Source: Actinomyces oris
GTDB taxonomy: Bacteria > Actinomycetota > Actinomycetes > Actinomycetales > Actinomycetaceae
DNA length: 64,000 nucleotides
Direction of reading: 5' to 3'
Assembly: GCF_001553935.1 (NCBI RefSeq)
Contig: NZ_CP014232.1
Location: forward strand, 1,054,001-1,118,000
Shown: piece after piece, positions 17,665 to 26,397 of the stretch
How the letters are laid out: each line of letters starts with the position of its first letter
How positions within the stretch are numbered: position 1 is the first letter of the stretch
Notes under the pieces: model-generated
What the model saw: only the letters and a program-made list of their open reading frames with translations
The model's database searches: none
Told to the model about the DNA's origin: nothing
Translations under genes and position numbers: made by a program

Positions 17665-18930
17665 CTAATGACCCCACACCACAACCAACAACAGAGCCAG
17701 TACAGTGAGCACCTGCAGTGCGGCAAGCGCCGCAACAACACCATAGGGTGCTGGTTTAGCTGCCCAACCCGTATGCTTATGCCCATTCTCGACTGGCGGG
17801 TGAGTGGGCTGAGGCCGATCCCTAGGAGCCGACGGGGTTAAAGGAGTTCCTGGAGGGGGAGATGAACTCCATGTCGCAGGAAGGTTACGCACATCATGAG
17901 AATCCATCCGTCTTTGCGGCTCAGTTGGCTCCGGAGATCGCACACTCTGACTCAGTCGCTCACCGGCACTGACCCAATCCGAGATGCCAGATCGCGATGG
18001 AACACCGCTACCGCCTTGGAGAGTAGTGCTATCTGGGGAAAACGGTGCTTGACCCACGTGGGCAGTATGACTCTCGGAGGCCTGAGAAATTTCAGGCGAT
18101 CGCAGATGGGAGAAGTTGGCCGAGGAATCCGAGTCCTGTGACAAGCTGCGGGGTGGTTCACCTGTGCGAGACCGATGCTCTTGACGTCGGCGATACTCAC
18201 TCTGAACATCAATGGGCACCGTCTGAGGATCAGAGTCCCCAGTTGTCACCTGCCGGTTCGCCGTCTTACGTGACGGCGCAGATCCGTACGGCGTGCGACT
18301 CATCGCTTGGGACGGACCAGGCCCGGTGTGTGCTGCCTGCGTCGAGGTCGGCGCTATCCGGCCTGGCCCCATCACACCCGGACCTGACACGGCTGGCTCC
18401 ACCCGGCCTGGCCCCATCACACCCGGACCCGACAGGGCCGGCTCCACGCGACCAGGCCCCATCACACCCGGACCCGACAGGCCCGGCTCCACGCGACCAG
18501 GCCCCATCACACCCGGACCCGACACACCCGAACCCGTCGCAGCCGCCTCTACCCGGCCAGGTCCCGATACACCCGGACCCGGCCCGGCCGGACCCACGCG
18601 ACCAGGCCCCATCACACCCGGACCCGTCGCAGGCGGTGAGAACGACGTTGGTGCTGCGTCTCCGGACTGGCTGCCACCGCCACGCATTTTCGCTTTGAGA
18701 CCCGGAAAGCGTCGCTTTCGTTTCTGCACCGGCTCCACAGCATCCGGCTGAGGCGGAACATCCAGCGACCTAGGATCCTCGACAGCCAAACCGGCTAACG
18801 CCCAGTCGCTGAGCGCGCGGTAGGAGTTGGGGTGGCTGACGAGCTCGTCGAGAACATCTCGATCCCGATGCTCACTGTCCGCCGCAATAGTCCACAACTG
18901 CTGCGGAGTAAGATCGCTGTTGAGTCTCAT
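17665..18930 (-). CDS. LRV-headed, collagen-like-repeat membrane protein of the T4SS block
   Basis: 421 residues. Residues 1-50 are a variant leucine-rich repeat segment (LTPQQLWTIAADSEHRDRD, LVSHPNSYRALSDWALAGL). A basic patch (KRKRRFPGLKAKMRGG) leads into repeated GPGVMGPGRVEP-type units (about 100-195), then Ser/Arg/Pro-rich disorder, and one C-terminal helix (VVAALAALQVLTVLALLLVVVW). Orientation is probably cytoplasmic N terminus with a tail anchor. It sits between the VirB8-like and VirB6-like genes. Role unknown; scaffold or substrate contact is possible. The same architecture is seen at 2036-3037. Confidence 0.78.
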   Translation of the reverse strand: MRLNSDLTPQQLWTIAADSEHRDRDVLDELVSHPNSYRALSDWALAGLAVEDPRSLDVPPQPDAVEPVQKRKRRFPGLKAKMRGGGSQSGDAAPTSFSPPATGPGVMGPGRVGPAGPGPGVSGPGRVEAAATGSGVSGPGVMGPGRVEPGLSGPGVMGPGRVEPALSGPGVMGPGRVEPAVSGPGVMGPGRIAPTSTQAAHTGPGPSQAMSRTPYGSAPSRKTANRQVTTGDSDPQTVPIDVQSEYRRRQEHRSRTGEPPRSLSQDSDSSANFSHLRSPEISQASESHTAHVGQAPFSPDSTTLQGGSGVPSRSGISDWVSAGERLSQSVRSPEPTEPQRRMDSHDVRNLPATWSSSPPPGTPLTPSAPRDRPQPTHPPVENGHKHTGWAAKPAPYGVVAALAALQVLTVLALLLVVVWGH

Positions 18931-18951
18931 AGTGAATGTCCTGTTCCGACT

Positions 18952-19554
18952 TCAGAGCTTGGGCTCTTCCAAGCCCGTTACTTTTCCATCACCCGATAGG
19001 GGGAGCTCGGCTACCCACAAGCGAGTTCCTGACGACACCACTTCACTGCCATTGCCATGAGGAATGTGTACCGTATAGGTGACCATCACTCCCAGCTTCA
19101 TGGTCTTGCCGTCATGCGAAGTGACGCTGGCATCGCCAGTGGAGTCTACGGTGACACGCGCTTTATCGACGCTGCCGTATAATTTCTCCCAAGCAGACTC
19201 CTGCTTCGCGACGTCATCAGAAAACTCACTTGACAATCGCTTGAACCGCTCTTGTTCCGTCTCCGACTGTGACCACTGGGCTGCAGCCTTCACGGCTCTC
19301 ACTGCGCGCTCCTTCTGAGCGGACGTCGGCCGAAACTCTGAGGCATAGCCATCCACCTGAGACGGTAAGGATGTCGCAGAATGCGACGGGATTGCCTCCG
19401 ATGACGGCACTGGGGATGTCGCAGCCGAGCTTGCCTTCGCCTCAGACTCACCTCGATGGGATGCCGACCATACGATTACCCCAGCGAAGGCACCAACCAG
19501 CGACAACGACACCGCAATGATTGTTGCCACAAGACGCTTCTGTCGCCGATCCAT
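18952..19554 (-). CDS. VirB8/TcpC-like bitopic T4SS protein
   Basis: 200 residues. Basic start (MDRRQKR), one membrane helix (LVATIIAVSLSLVGAFAGVIVW), a Ser/Ala/Pro linker, and an external domain of about 130 residues with helices followed by alternating strands (ARVTVDSTGDASV, LGVMVTYTVHIPHG, GTRLWVAELPLSG) that look like the NTF2-like fold of VirB8/TcpC. These proteins link the cell-envelope part of the channel. The call is from topology, predicted strand pattern and place in the operon; it is not a motif match. Confidence 0.65.
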   Translation of the reverse strand: MDRRQKRLVATIIAVSLSLVGAFAGVIVWSASHRGESEAKASSAATSPVPSSEAIPSHSATSLPSQVDGYASEFRPTSAQKERAVRAVKAAAQWSQSETEQERFKRLSSEFSDDVAKQESAWEKLYGSVDKARVTVDSTGDASVTSHDGKTMKLGVMVTYTVHIPHGNGSEVVSSGTRLWVAELPLSGDGKVTGLEEPKL

Positions 19555-19568
19555 GATGAATCACCTTC

Positions 19569-21302
19569 TCAGTACCAGTGAGGATCCCGCTGCTGCCACA
19601 GCGTCCACGCCGCACACGGAGAGCCATAGTCAGGTCTCTCTTTAATATACTTCAATCCCCATCTGATCTGGGTTTGAGGGTTAGTGGCCCAGTCGGCACC
19701 CTCGGACGCCATCTTCTCTCCGGGTAGAGACTGTGGGATACCATAGGCGTCAGACGTCGGGTTGTCCGCAGTGTAGTTCCATCCCGACTCGTGGTTCCAC
19801 AGCTCTACCAGACAGGCGAACTGCTTATCATCCCAGCCATAGGCTTTCATTTGCGTCTTGGCGTACGCCTGAGCGTCACCAGCGCTTGTACCAGCCGCCG
19901 CATACTGTGCATTATCGACCGTCGTCACACCGTTCTCAGTCTTAACCTTTAATTTGGAGTGAGGGTTGTGCTTGATGACCGCCTGCCCGGACGACACCAG
20001 TTGCTTCACCATATCAGGTGTGTAGTTCTCCAGAAAGTATTCCGCATCTCCATAGTTCTCCGTCACCATACTGCCGTCGGCACCGACCTGAGCCACGTAG
20101 GCGACGTGTCCGAAACTTGCGTTCCAGCGTCCCCCCTGAGCGCCGGGCTGGAAGGAAATAATGTCACCTGGAGTAGGTTTACTCACTTTTTCCCAACCTG
20201 GCAGAGCAGAGTCATTTCCCCACTGATATCCATGACCCCCAGCAGGAGTCGTATTGGCATTCACATACTTCCACGGTTTTTTTGTCACGCCTTCATCGCG
20301 ATTGACTCGCCAGATCGCAAAGTCTGTACAGTTTCCATAGAAGTATCCTGTATCCGGGTTGGCTGACGACGAACCCATCCCCTTGTATGGATAGTCATCG
20401 CCCATACCAGCCGCAACAACTCCTGCCGCGCCCCCCTTTGACTTCTGCTCCTCCTCATAGCCTCCGAGCCATGAAGGAAGAAAGGACAGAACGATGGCTA
20501 CCACGACAATGACGGCGATGATGGGTAACATGAAAATGAGCAAAGCACTCACTTTCACGGCTATGATTGCGACGATCCTTGCAATCAGATGTGCGACCGC
20601 TCGCGACGCCGCTGCCGCAGCCCTGTTGGCAGCCCTTGCGGCAACCTTGCCATTAACCTTGGCAATCTTGTTCCTGGCCGCTTTGGCCGAGTTCTTGAGT
20701 CCAGCCTTTCGAACCCGCGACGTAAGCCGTGCTGCCTTCTGGACCTGCTTCGATGTGATCCGAGCGACTCTCGGAGTAACTTCGATGGACTTCTTTACGG
20801 CACGTTTTCCAATGCGATAACTAGTAAGCGCAGTCCTCGGCGTTTTAGCTGCCGCGCTCATCATTTTCTGCTTGGCGATCTTTCCGCCAACATCCGCCAT
20901 TGACGCATCGCTACCGAATGGAGAGGTAACACTATCAACCTGATCAAAGGCCTTCTTGGCTACGATCGAGGTCTTGGTCGCAATCCTGGTACCATTACGT
21001 ATAGAACTACGAACTTCGTCGCTGAACTTCTTAGGGGCGTGTTTAGAGGAAGGCTTTTTTACGTCCTTCTTCTGAGGGGTTTCCTTCTTCTTACTGCCTG
21101 AAGCCTTGCCATCGCCTCCGCTACCGGGAGCACCATCCTTGGGGGTCTTCCCTGTGCCTCCATCGATGGAGGTGGCCCTGGCCTCCCTCGGCGCCGACGT
21201 GAGAGCACTAGAACCACGGGACTCAACATTGACGCTTGAGAACTTGTCTTCCGTCAGTGACTGAGCGTCTCGATTACGAAGGTCGACTCGAACGTTAGCC
21301 AT
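19569..21302 (-). CDS. Bifunctional cell-wall hydrolase of the T4SS (CHAP plus SLT-type), VirB1/TcpG-like
   Basis: 577 residues. Basic, Lys/Ser-rich cytoplasmic part (1-235), one membrane helix (about 239-275), then a CHAP amidase/endopeptidase domain with Cys325 (GNCTDFAIWRVNRDEG) and His399 (SFGHVAYVAQV), and a C-terminal lysozyme-like domain (FACLVELWNHESGWNYTADN, SDAYGIPQSLPG, QIRWGLKYIKERPDYGSPC). It opens peptidoglycan for channel assembly, as TcpG/VirB1 do. The usual order in Gram-positive elements is SLT first, CHAP last; here CHAP comes first. ATG 3 bp after the VirB4 stop. Confidence 0.92.
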   Translation of the reverse strand: MANVRVDLRNRDAQSLTEDKFSSVNVESRGSSALTSAPREARATSIDGGTGKTPKDGAPGSGGDGKASGSKKKETPQKKDVKKPSSKHAPKKFSDEVRSSIRNGTRIATKTSIVAKKAFDQVDSVTSPFGSDASMADVGGKIAKQKMMSAAAKTPRTALTSYRIGKRAVKKSIEVTPRVARITSKQVQKAARLTSRVRKAGLKNSAKAARNKIAKVNGKVAARAANRAAAAASRAVAHLIARIVAIIAVKVSALLIFMLPIIAVIVVVAIVLSFLPSWLGGYEEEQKSKGGAAGVVAAGMGDDYPYKGMGSSSANPDTGYFYGNCTDFAIWRVNRDEGVTKKPWKYVNANTTPAGGHGYQWGNDSALPGWEKVSKPTPGDIISFQPGAQGGRWNASFGHVAYVAQVGADGSMVTENYGDAEYFLENYTPDMVKQLVSSGQAVIKHNPHSKLKVKTENGVTTVDNAQYAAAGTSAGDAQAYAKTQMKAYGWDDKQFACLVELWNHESGWNYTADNPTSDAYGIPQSLPGEKMASEGADWATNPQTQIRWGLKYIKERPDYGSPCAAWTLWQQRDPHWY

Positions 21303-21305
21303 GAC

Positions 21306-23744
21306 CTACACTCCTTCACCGAACTTAGTTGTGTACAGCTGGTACAACTTGGAGCTTGTTGGCATCCTCGAATCGAAAGGCACCATCGCCGGCCCCATTT
21401 TCAAGAGCCCACACCCTGGTGGGATGTTCTGGAAATAGGAGCGGTGCTTATCAGACCAGTTGAAGAGCTCCTGCAGAGTCTGGGCATCCGTAGGGGTCTG
21501 GTTCAGGAGCACAAGAATGTCCGAGTTGGCGAGCATCAGACGAGCACGCTCACTGATGAGCAGCTCTTCAATGTTCTGCGTCAGGCCGGTCGGCAAAAGG
21601 CCGTACTTACGGGCACGCTTGTAGATCATCTGACAGTACGCGCCAGCGTAGTCGTTACTGAAAAGAAGGTGGAACTCATCCAGGTACAGCCAGGTCCGCT
21701 TGCCCTTGGCGCGGTTGACCTGAGCCTGTGCCCAAATCTGCTCCAGCACCACGAGCATACCGAACGTCTTCATGTCGGATCCGAGCTTAGAGATGTCATA
21801 GATCATCGCACGGTTCGACGTGTCCACATTCGTCTGCTGCGAGAAGCCCGAGAACGATCCCGCCGCATAAAGCTCAAGAGCAGTTGCAACCGCCCTGGCC
21901 TCCTCCTCAGGCTGGCGCCGCAGTTCGTCGAACAGGTTGAACAGAGTTGGCGGAGCCATTCTCTTGTCCTGGAAAAACTGCCCGTATATACGCGTCACAC
22001 AGCGGTCAATGATTGAGCGCTGAGGCGCACTCAGCCCATTAACTCCTCCAATAAGCACTTCACAGAGAGAAAGGATGAACTCCGCCTTCAGCTTGACGGG
22101 ACTCCCATCATCCGCCGGCGCGTCTCTGTCGATATGCAGTGGATTGATGCATGCTCGTGATCCTGCGCTGATCTCGACAGTCGTGGCTCCGATGGCCTGC
22201 CCGAGGGGCGCATACTCATGCTCAGCGTCAACAATAATAAGATCGTCGTTAGGACGTCCAAGGAAGACCTGCATGATCTCGCCTTTTCCGAACTGCGACT
22301 TTCCTGCACCACTCGTACCGAGAATGAAGGAGTTTCCATTCATCGTGGATGTGCGTGATCCCACCACAAGGTTCTGACTAATTGCGTTCACCCCGTAGAA
22401 GAGGCCGCCCTTGTGCAGCAGCTCCTGCGTTGTAAACGGAACGATCACAGCCACTGCCGCCGTTGTCAGAGTTCGGTAAATCGGTAGACGAGACACGCCG
22501 AGCGGAAGAACGGCATTCAAACCATCCTCCTGCATCCACTTCAACGTCTCAAAGGGGCATGAGTGCTTACGTCCAGCGACCCGCACTTTTTCAACGGCCT
22601 CCGCAAGCGCGTCCTTCGTCGCACCAGCGACCCCTACGACAATGGTGGTCGTGAACAACTTCTCGTTACTCGACTCGAGCTGATCACGCAGATCGACTGC
22701 CTCTTGATGCGAAGCCACCAGCTCGTGAGGAATCGACTCCTCACCATTTCCTTGCTTCCGGGCCTTTCGCAGCTCGTTGGAGCGCTGCATGTCCATTTCC
22801 GCGATCTGCCGCTTGACCAGATCCAGACCTTCTGCGTGATCGAGAGGCCGGAAATGCACCGAGATCGCCAGCTCCGAGTTGATCTCAGAGAGCTCCTTCA
22901 TGAGACGATCAGAGAGCCACGAGGGCAGGTCGCGCAGACACAGTACCTGGTAGTACGAGTCCTTCTCACCAGTGAAACAGATCGAGTTCCCGTCACCTGA
23001 GAAATCGATTGCCCACGGCGAGACGATATCCTTCGTGGTGAGGTTGGTTCCGATCAGGTCGGTATACTCGAAACGAAACGGCTCTCCCGGCCTCAGAATG
23101 TCATGCAGAATCCGGATCCGGTCTTCACCAGAGACTCTTTCTGCACGACACCCACCAACAGCTCGCAGCTGCGCGATCGCATCTGATGATATCTGAGCCA
23201 GCTTGTTGGTGGCGTGCTCAAAATCATCGGCTTCAACCGTGATGGTGACATACTTTTCCGTCACAGTGTTGTTGCGGCCGGATGCCAGCCTCGCGTTAAT
23301 CAGGTCATTGTATTCCCACCGATAGGCATCCAGCCCATCACCGCGAGGAGCGAACTCGACACTCTGCGCCAGCTCAGCTTTATTAAGCTGACGATTCATA
23401 ACCGTCAACTGAATGCTCTGCCCAGCATCAAAGGAGTTGACGAACTGTGCATACGACTCCACCAAGGAGGCTTGCTCTTCTTCCGGAGCCAGCTGATAGT
23501 CGATATCCGCCAGCTTCAGCGTCACGGAGTACTGGTTCCCCCCAAGCGAGCACACGCCGTTCTCGACCATCGCCTCATACTGGATGACAGCCTGAGCGGT
23601 GTTCCTTTTACGGCGAGGAACATCATTCTTCTCGCGGCGCTTTTTACTCTGCTTGCGAGCCTTCCGATCAGGCTTACTGCCATCCTCCGCATTCGAGTTC
23701 TCGGATGACTCGCTGCTTTGGCGCTTTCGAGTTGCGAACAGCAT
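21306..23744 (-). CDS. VirB4-family T4SS ATPase
   Basis: 812 residues. Basic N terminus (DRKARKQSKKRREKND), TrbE/VirB4 N-terminal domain, Walker A LGTSGAGKSQ (about 475-484), a conserved DAEHEYAPL, Walker B RTWLYLDEFHLLF, and the GLLPTGLTQNIEELL arm. Powers pilus or channel assembly and substrate transfer at the inner membrane. Its ATG (23744), behind AAAGGTCAG, lies 71 bp inside the end of the PrgI gene, so the two overlap out of frame and are probably translationally coupled. Confidence 0.95.
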   Translation of the reverse strand: MLFATRKRQSSESSENSNAEDGSKPDRKARKQSKKRREKNDVPRRKRNTAQAVIQYEAMVENGVCSLGGNQYSVTLKLADIDYQLAPEEEQASLVESYAQFVNSFDAGQSIQLTVMNRQLNKAELAQSVEFAPRGDGLDAYRWEYNDLINARLASGRNNTVTEKYVTITVEADDFEHATNKLAQISSDAIAQLRAVGGCRAERVSGEDRIRILHDILRPGEPFRFEYTDLIGTNLTTKDIVSPWAIDFSGDGNSICFTGEKDSYYQVLCLRDLPSWLSDRLMKELSEINSELAISVHFRPLDHAEGLDLVKRQIAEMDMQRSNELRKARKQGNGEESIPHELVASHQEAVDLRDQLESSNEKLFTTTIVVGVAGATKDALAEAVEKVRVAGRKHSCPFETLKWMQEDGLNAVLPLGVSRLPIYRTLTTAAVAVIVPFTTQELLHKGGLFYGVNAISQNLVVGSRTSTMNGNSFILGTSGAGKSQFGKGEIMQVFLGRPNDDLIIVDAEHEYAPLGQAIGATTVEISAGSRACINPLHIDRDAPADDGSPVKLKAEFILSLCEVLIGGVNGLSAPQRSIIDRCVTRIYGQFFQDKRMAPPTLFNLFDELRRQPEEEARAVATALELYAAGSFSGFSQQTNVDTSNRAMIYDISKLGSDMKTFGMLVVLEQIWAQAQVNRAKGKRTWLYLDEFHLLFSNDYAGAYCQMIYKRARKYGLLPTGLTQNIEELLISERARLMLANSDILVLLNQTPTDAQTLQELFNWSDKHRSYFQNIPPGCGLLKMGPAMVPFDSRMPTSSKLYQLYTTKFGEGV

Positions 23745-24081
23745 TAGCTGACCTTTCTGCGGCTATTTCTGTCGACAACACCGAGTCCTGCGCATACAGT
23801 CGCTTCTGGGGGTCCCACTTGTACCTCCAGAAATAACGCGCATACTTCTCAAAAGGCAGACCTTTTGGCCTCACCCAACCGACCGCCACAAAAGGCATGG
23901 TCAGAAGTGCGGCCATCCAGGATCCCAGATCGGACTGCCCCGCCCAGAAGCACAGGGCATATGTTCCGCCGACAACAATAATTCCTATTGCTGAGCACGC
24001 CATTTGTCGCCATGACATGCCCATCATAACTTTCGCTTGGTAGGCAGTGATCTCCCGATATACCTTGATTTCAAGCGCCAT
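23674..24081 (-). CDS. PrgI-family (VirB3-like) membrane protein
   Basis: 135 residues. Opens with the PrgI-type EIKVYREITAYQAKVMMGMSWRQ, followed by two helices (MACSAIGIIVVGGTYALCFWAG and WMAALLTMPFVAVGWV) and the cytoplasmic KGLPFEKYARYFWRYKW motif that is the signature of this family. PrgI proteins are the Gram-positive VirB3 equivalents, always next to VirB4. The 3' end overlaps virB4 by 71 bp. Confidence 0.92.
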   Translation of the reverse strand: MALEIKVYREITAYQAKVMMGMSWRQMACSAIGIIVVGGTYALCFWAGQSDLGSWMAALLTMPFVAVGWVRPKGLPFEKYARYFWRYKWDPQKRLYAQDSVLSTEIAAERSANAVRNSKAPKQRVIRELECGGWQ

Positions 24082-24093
24082 TGTATTTTGACG

Positions 24094-24297
24094 CTACAGG
24101 GCGATATTCGAGAAGAGCTGCGCCGCAGCCACAATCAGGCCGCCACCAACAGCCTGCCAAACACCAGACTGAATCTGCGGACCCTGGTGGTCACGCAGGC
24201 CTCCCGCCAGCGTGATAACCCCCCAAACGGTCCACAAGCCACCTCCAATGGTCGCGAACTTCACGAAAAGCTGGAGGGCCTGACTCATCATATCCAT
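24094..24297 (-). CDS. Small VirB2/Maff2-like two-helix protein (pilin-like)
   Basis: 67 residues. Two hydrophobic helices (LQLFVKFATIGGGLWTVWGVITLAGGL and VWQAVGGGLIVAAAQLF) joined by the short polar loop RDHQGPQIQSG. Length and topology match VirB2-like or Maff2-like subunits at the start of Gram-positive T4SS operons. No signal peptide is needed in these. ATG 24297 follows TATAGGAG. First gene of the leftward block. Confidence 0.8.
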   Translation of the reverse strand: MDMMSQALQLFVKFATIGGGLWTVWGVITLAGGLRDHQGPQIQSGVWQAVGGGLIVAAAQLFSNIAL

Positions 24298-24900
24298 GGG
24301 ATGCTCCTATATATCCATGATGAAAGGGGTAGGGATGTTCTCGTGGACGCATTCGTCCGATGTCCCGTCTAAACGAACTACTGGCACATGTATGCCGGCC
24401 CGTTATCTGACGGCGATGAGATTGTTGCAGACCTGAGACATCGTGTCCACCGAATCCAGGGGTAGAGGTATCCACCTCTAAATCCGCGCTCACCATTGCG
24501 CATCCTCAATATTCTGCTATGTGGTAGGAACGCGTCCACGTACTTGACACGGTGTACCATAAGGCGTGCTTGCGCTCCGCTCCAACGGATCGTTAGAATC
24601 TCGGCTGTGATGACTTCTCTGCCGCAGGCCCGCGCGATGATGGTGCGCACCCTTGGCGAGGGTCGAATGTGCATGCGCTGACAGCGCCAGCCGTCGCTGT
24701 CTGATCACGTAACGGTGAGAGTCCGAGCCGTCCAACACCGGCTCGTTGCACTCCGCGGAGGCACTACCGCCCCGTGTTCATCCCTCCAGCAACCCGCCAC
24801 CTCGGCCGGCCCGCCGCTGGCCACCCCTGAGCTCGACGCCACAGCTGCGCCTTGCGCTCGCGCGTCACCCCCGCCAGGGCACCCGAGAGGACCCCTTGCC
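24298..24900. other. 603-bp gene-free region between the T4SS block and patB
   Basis: No frame here has convincing coding character. It contains the divergent leaders of the T4SS operon (leftward) and the PLP enzyme gene (rightward). There is no tRNA, integrase, direct-repeat att site or relaxase gene. A TTGACA at about 24543 lacks a well-spaced -10. Confidence 0.6.
24421..24449 (-). promoter_or_regulatory. Candidate T4SS operon promoter
   Basis: Reading leftward: TGGACA (24449-24444), 17-bp spacer, AACAAT (24426-24421), about 125 bp before the first T4SS gene. Matches 5/6 and 4/6 of sigma-70 consensus; no direct evidence. Confidence 0.35.
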
Positions 24901-26268
24901 ATGCATACCCGCCTCACCTCCGTCTCCAGCTCCGCCGACTCCGCATGTCCGGCCCGCCCTGACCTTGAGGCCCCCCACGCGCTCACCGCCTCCTCCCCCG
25001 CGGCCGCCCTCACCTCGGCGGACCGCTCCGCCTTCTTCACCGCCCCCGCCGTTGACCCGGCCGTCTTCGACGCGGTCCCCGACCGCCGCGGCACGGCCAG
25101 CCTCAAGTGGGACTCCGCCGTCAAGCGCGGCCGCCCCGAGGACGTCCTGCCCCTGTGGGTGGCGGACATGGACCATGCCACCGCACCGGCGGTCATCAGC
25201 GCCCTGCTGTGGCGCACCCGCCACGGCATCTTCGGCTACTCCGAGCCCGACGACGCCTACAACGCCGCCCTGACCGGCTGGTTCTCCCGCCGCTACGGCT
25301 GGCAGGTGGAGGCCGAGTGGAACACCGTGACCCCCGGCGTCGTTCCGGCCCTGGCCCTGGCGGTACGGGCCCTGACCGCGCCGGGCGAGGCGGTCCTCAT
25401 CGAGGAGCCCGTCTACTACCCCTTCCGCGACGTCGTCGAGGTCAACGAGCGCACCGTGGCCGCCGTCCCCCTCGTGCGTGACGCCGACGGCGTCTACCGC
25501 CGCGACCTGGACGCCCTGGAGGCGACCATTGAGGCGACCGGCGCGCGCCTGCTGCTCCTGTGCAATCCGCACAACCCGGTCGGCCGGGTCTGGAGCCGCG
25601 AGGAGCTCGCCGCACTGGAGGAGGTCACGGCCCGCCATGGCGTCGTCGTCGTGGCCGATGAGATTCACGCGGACCTGGCCCTGCCGGGTTTCACGACGAC
25701 GCCCTTCGCCTCCCTGAGCGAGGCGGCCGCCGCCCACACGATCACCTGCACCTCGCCGTCGAAGTCCTTCAACCTCGCCGGTCTACAGGTCGCCAACATC
25801 CTCATCTCCGATGCCCGCCTGCGCAGGACCTTCCGCCGCGAGCTGGCCACCACCGGCTACTCCCAGCCCAATACCCTGGGCCTGACGGCCTGCCGGGCCG
25901 CCTACGAGAGCGGGGACGCCTGGCTCAATGCCCTGCGCGAGCACATCTCGGCCGCCCGCGCCCATGTCGAGGCGCGCCTGGAGCGGATCGAGGGGATCGA
26001 GGCCGTCCCCTGCGAGGGCACCTACCTGCTGTGGCTGGACTGCTCGGGATTCCTGAAGGCTGCCGGGCTCGAGCCCGAGCAGCTCGACGAGGTCATGCTC
26101 AACGAGGCCGGGCTCTGGCTCGACGACGGCCGGATCTTCGGGGCCGGTGGCGAGGGCTTCACCCGCATCAACGTCGCCTGCCCCCGCGCCACCCTCGATG
26201 CCGCCCTGGACCGGTTGGAGGCGGCCGTGGTCGCCGTGACCGCCCGCTCCACCACCCTGTCCGCCTGA
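24901..26268 (+). CDS. patB: MalY/PatB-family PLP C-S lyase (cystathionine beta-lyase)
   Basis: 455 residues from ATG 24901 behind GAGAGGACC; the longer frame upstream is unlike protein. A Ser/Ala-rich lead of about 40 residues precedes the aminotransferase class I/II fold: DVLPLWVADMDH, GIFGYSEPDD (substrate loop), LLCNPHNPVGRVW, VADEIHADL and the PLP Lys in TCTSPSKSFNLAGLQ, all typical of MalY/PatB. Cleaves cystathionine or cysteine S-conjugates to give homocysteine or thiols, pyruvate and ammonia. Followed 129 bp later by a second sulfur-pathway PLP enzyme, so both probably serve methionine/cysteine metabolism. Confidence 0.92.
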   Translation: MHTRLTSVSSSADSACPARPDLEAPHALTASSPAAALTSADRSAFFTAPAVDPAVFDAVPDRRGTASLKWDSAVKRGRPEDVLPLWVADMDHATAPAVISALLWRTRHGIFGYSEPDDAYNAALTGWFSRRYGWQVEAEWNTVTPGVVPALALAVRALTAPGEAVLIEEPVYYPFRDVVEVNERTVAAVPLVRDADGVYRRDLDALEATIEATGARLLLLCNPHNPVGRVWSREELAALEEVTARHGVVVVADEIHADLALPGFTTTPFASLSEAAAAHTITCTSPSKSFNLAGLQVANILISDARLRRTFRRELATTGYSQPNTLGLTACRAAYESGDAWLNALREHISAARAHVEARLERIEGIEAVPCEGTYLLWLDCSGFLKAAGLEPEQLDEVMLNEAGLWLDDGRIFGAGGEGFTRINVACPRATLDAALDRLEAAVVAVTARSTTLSA

Positions 26269-26397
26269 ACCGGCTCGCCCGGGCCGCACCGAACAGGCAG
26301 GCCCGCCGGCGTCCGGTCACCGGTCACCGACTGCGCCGCCGTCGCCCGTCAGTCATCATGTCTTCCCGCCGCCCCCGCCCATGAGGAGAAACCACTC

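Noticed and set aside
18350..18620. Short GC-rich direct repeats as a possible regulatory iteron array
   Set aside because: Period matches the GPGVMGPGRVEP amino-acid repeat within a clear coding frame.
6817..24297. Integrative conjugative element with relaxase
   Set aside because: No relaxase, integrase, replication gene or att duplication could be found on either strand, so an ICE is not claimed, though outside genes could change this.
24191..24674. Leftward frames upstream of the T4SS operon (101, 98 and 73 aa)
   Set aside because: His/Arg/Ser-rich composition, no ribosome sites, and overlap with one another and with the pilin-like gene.
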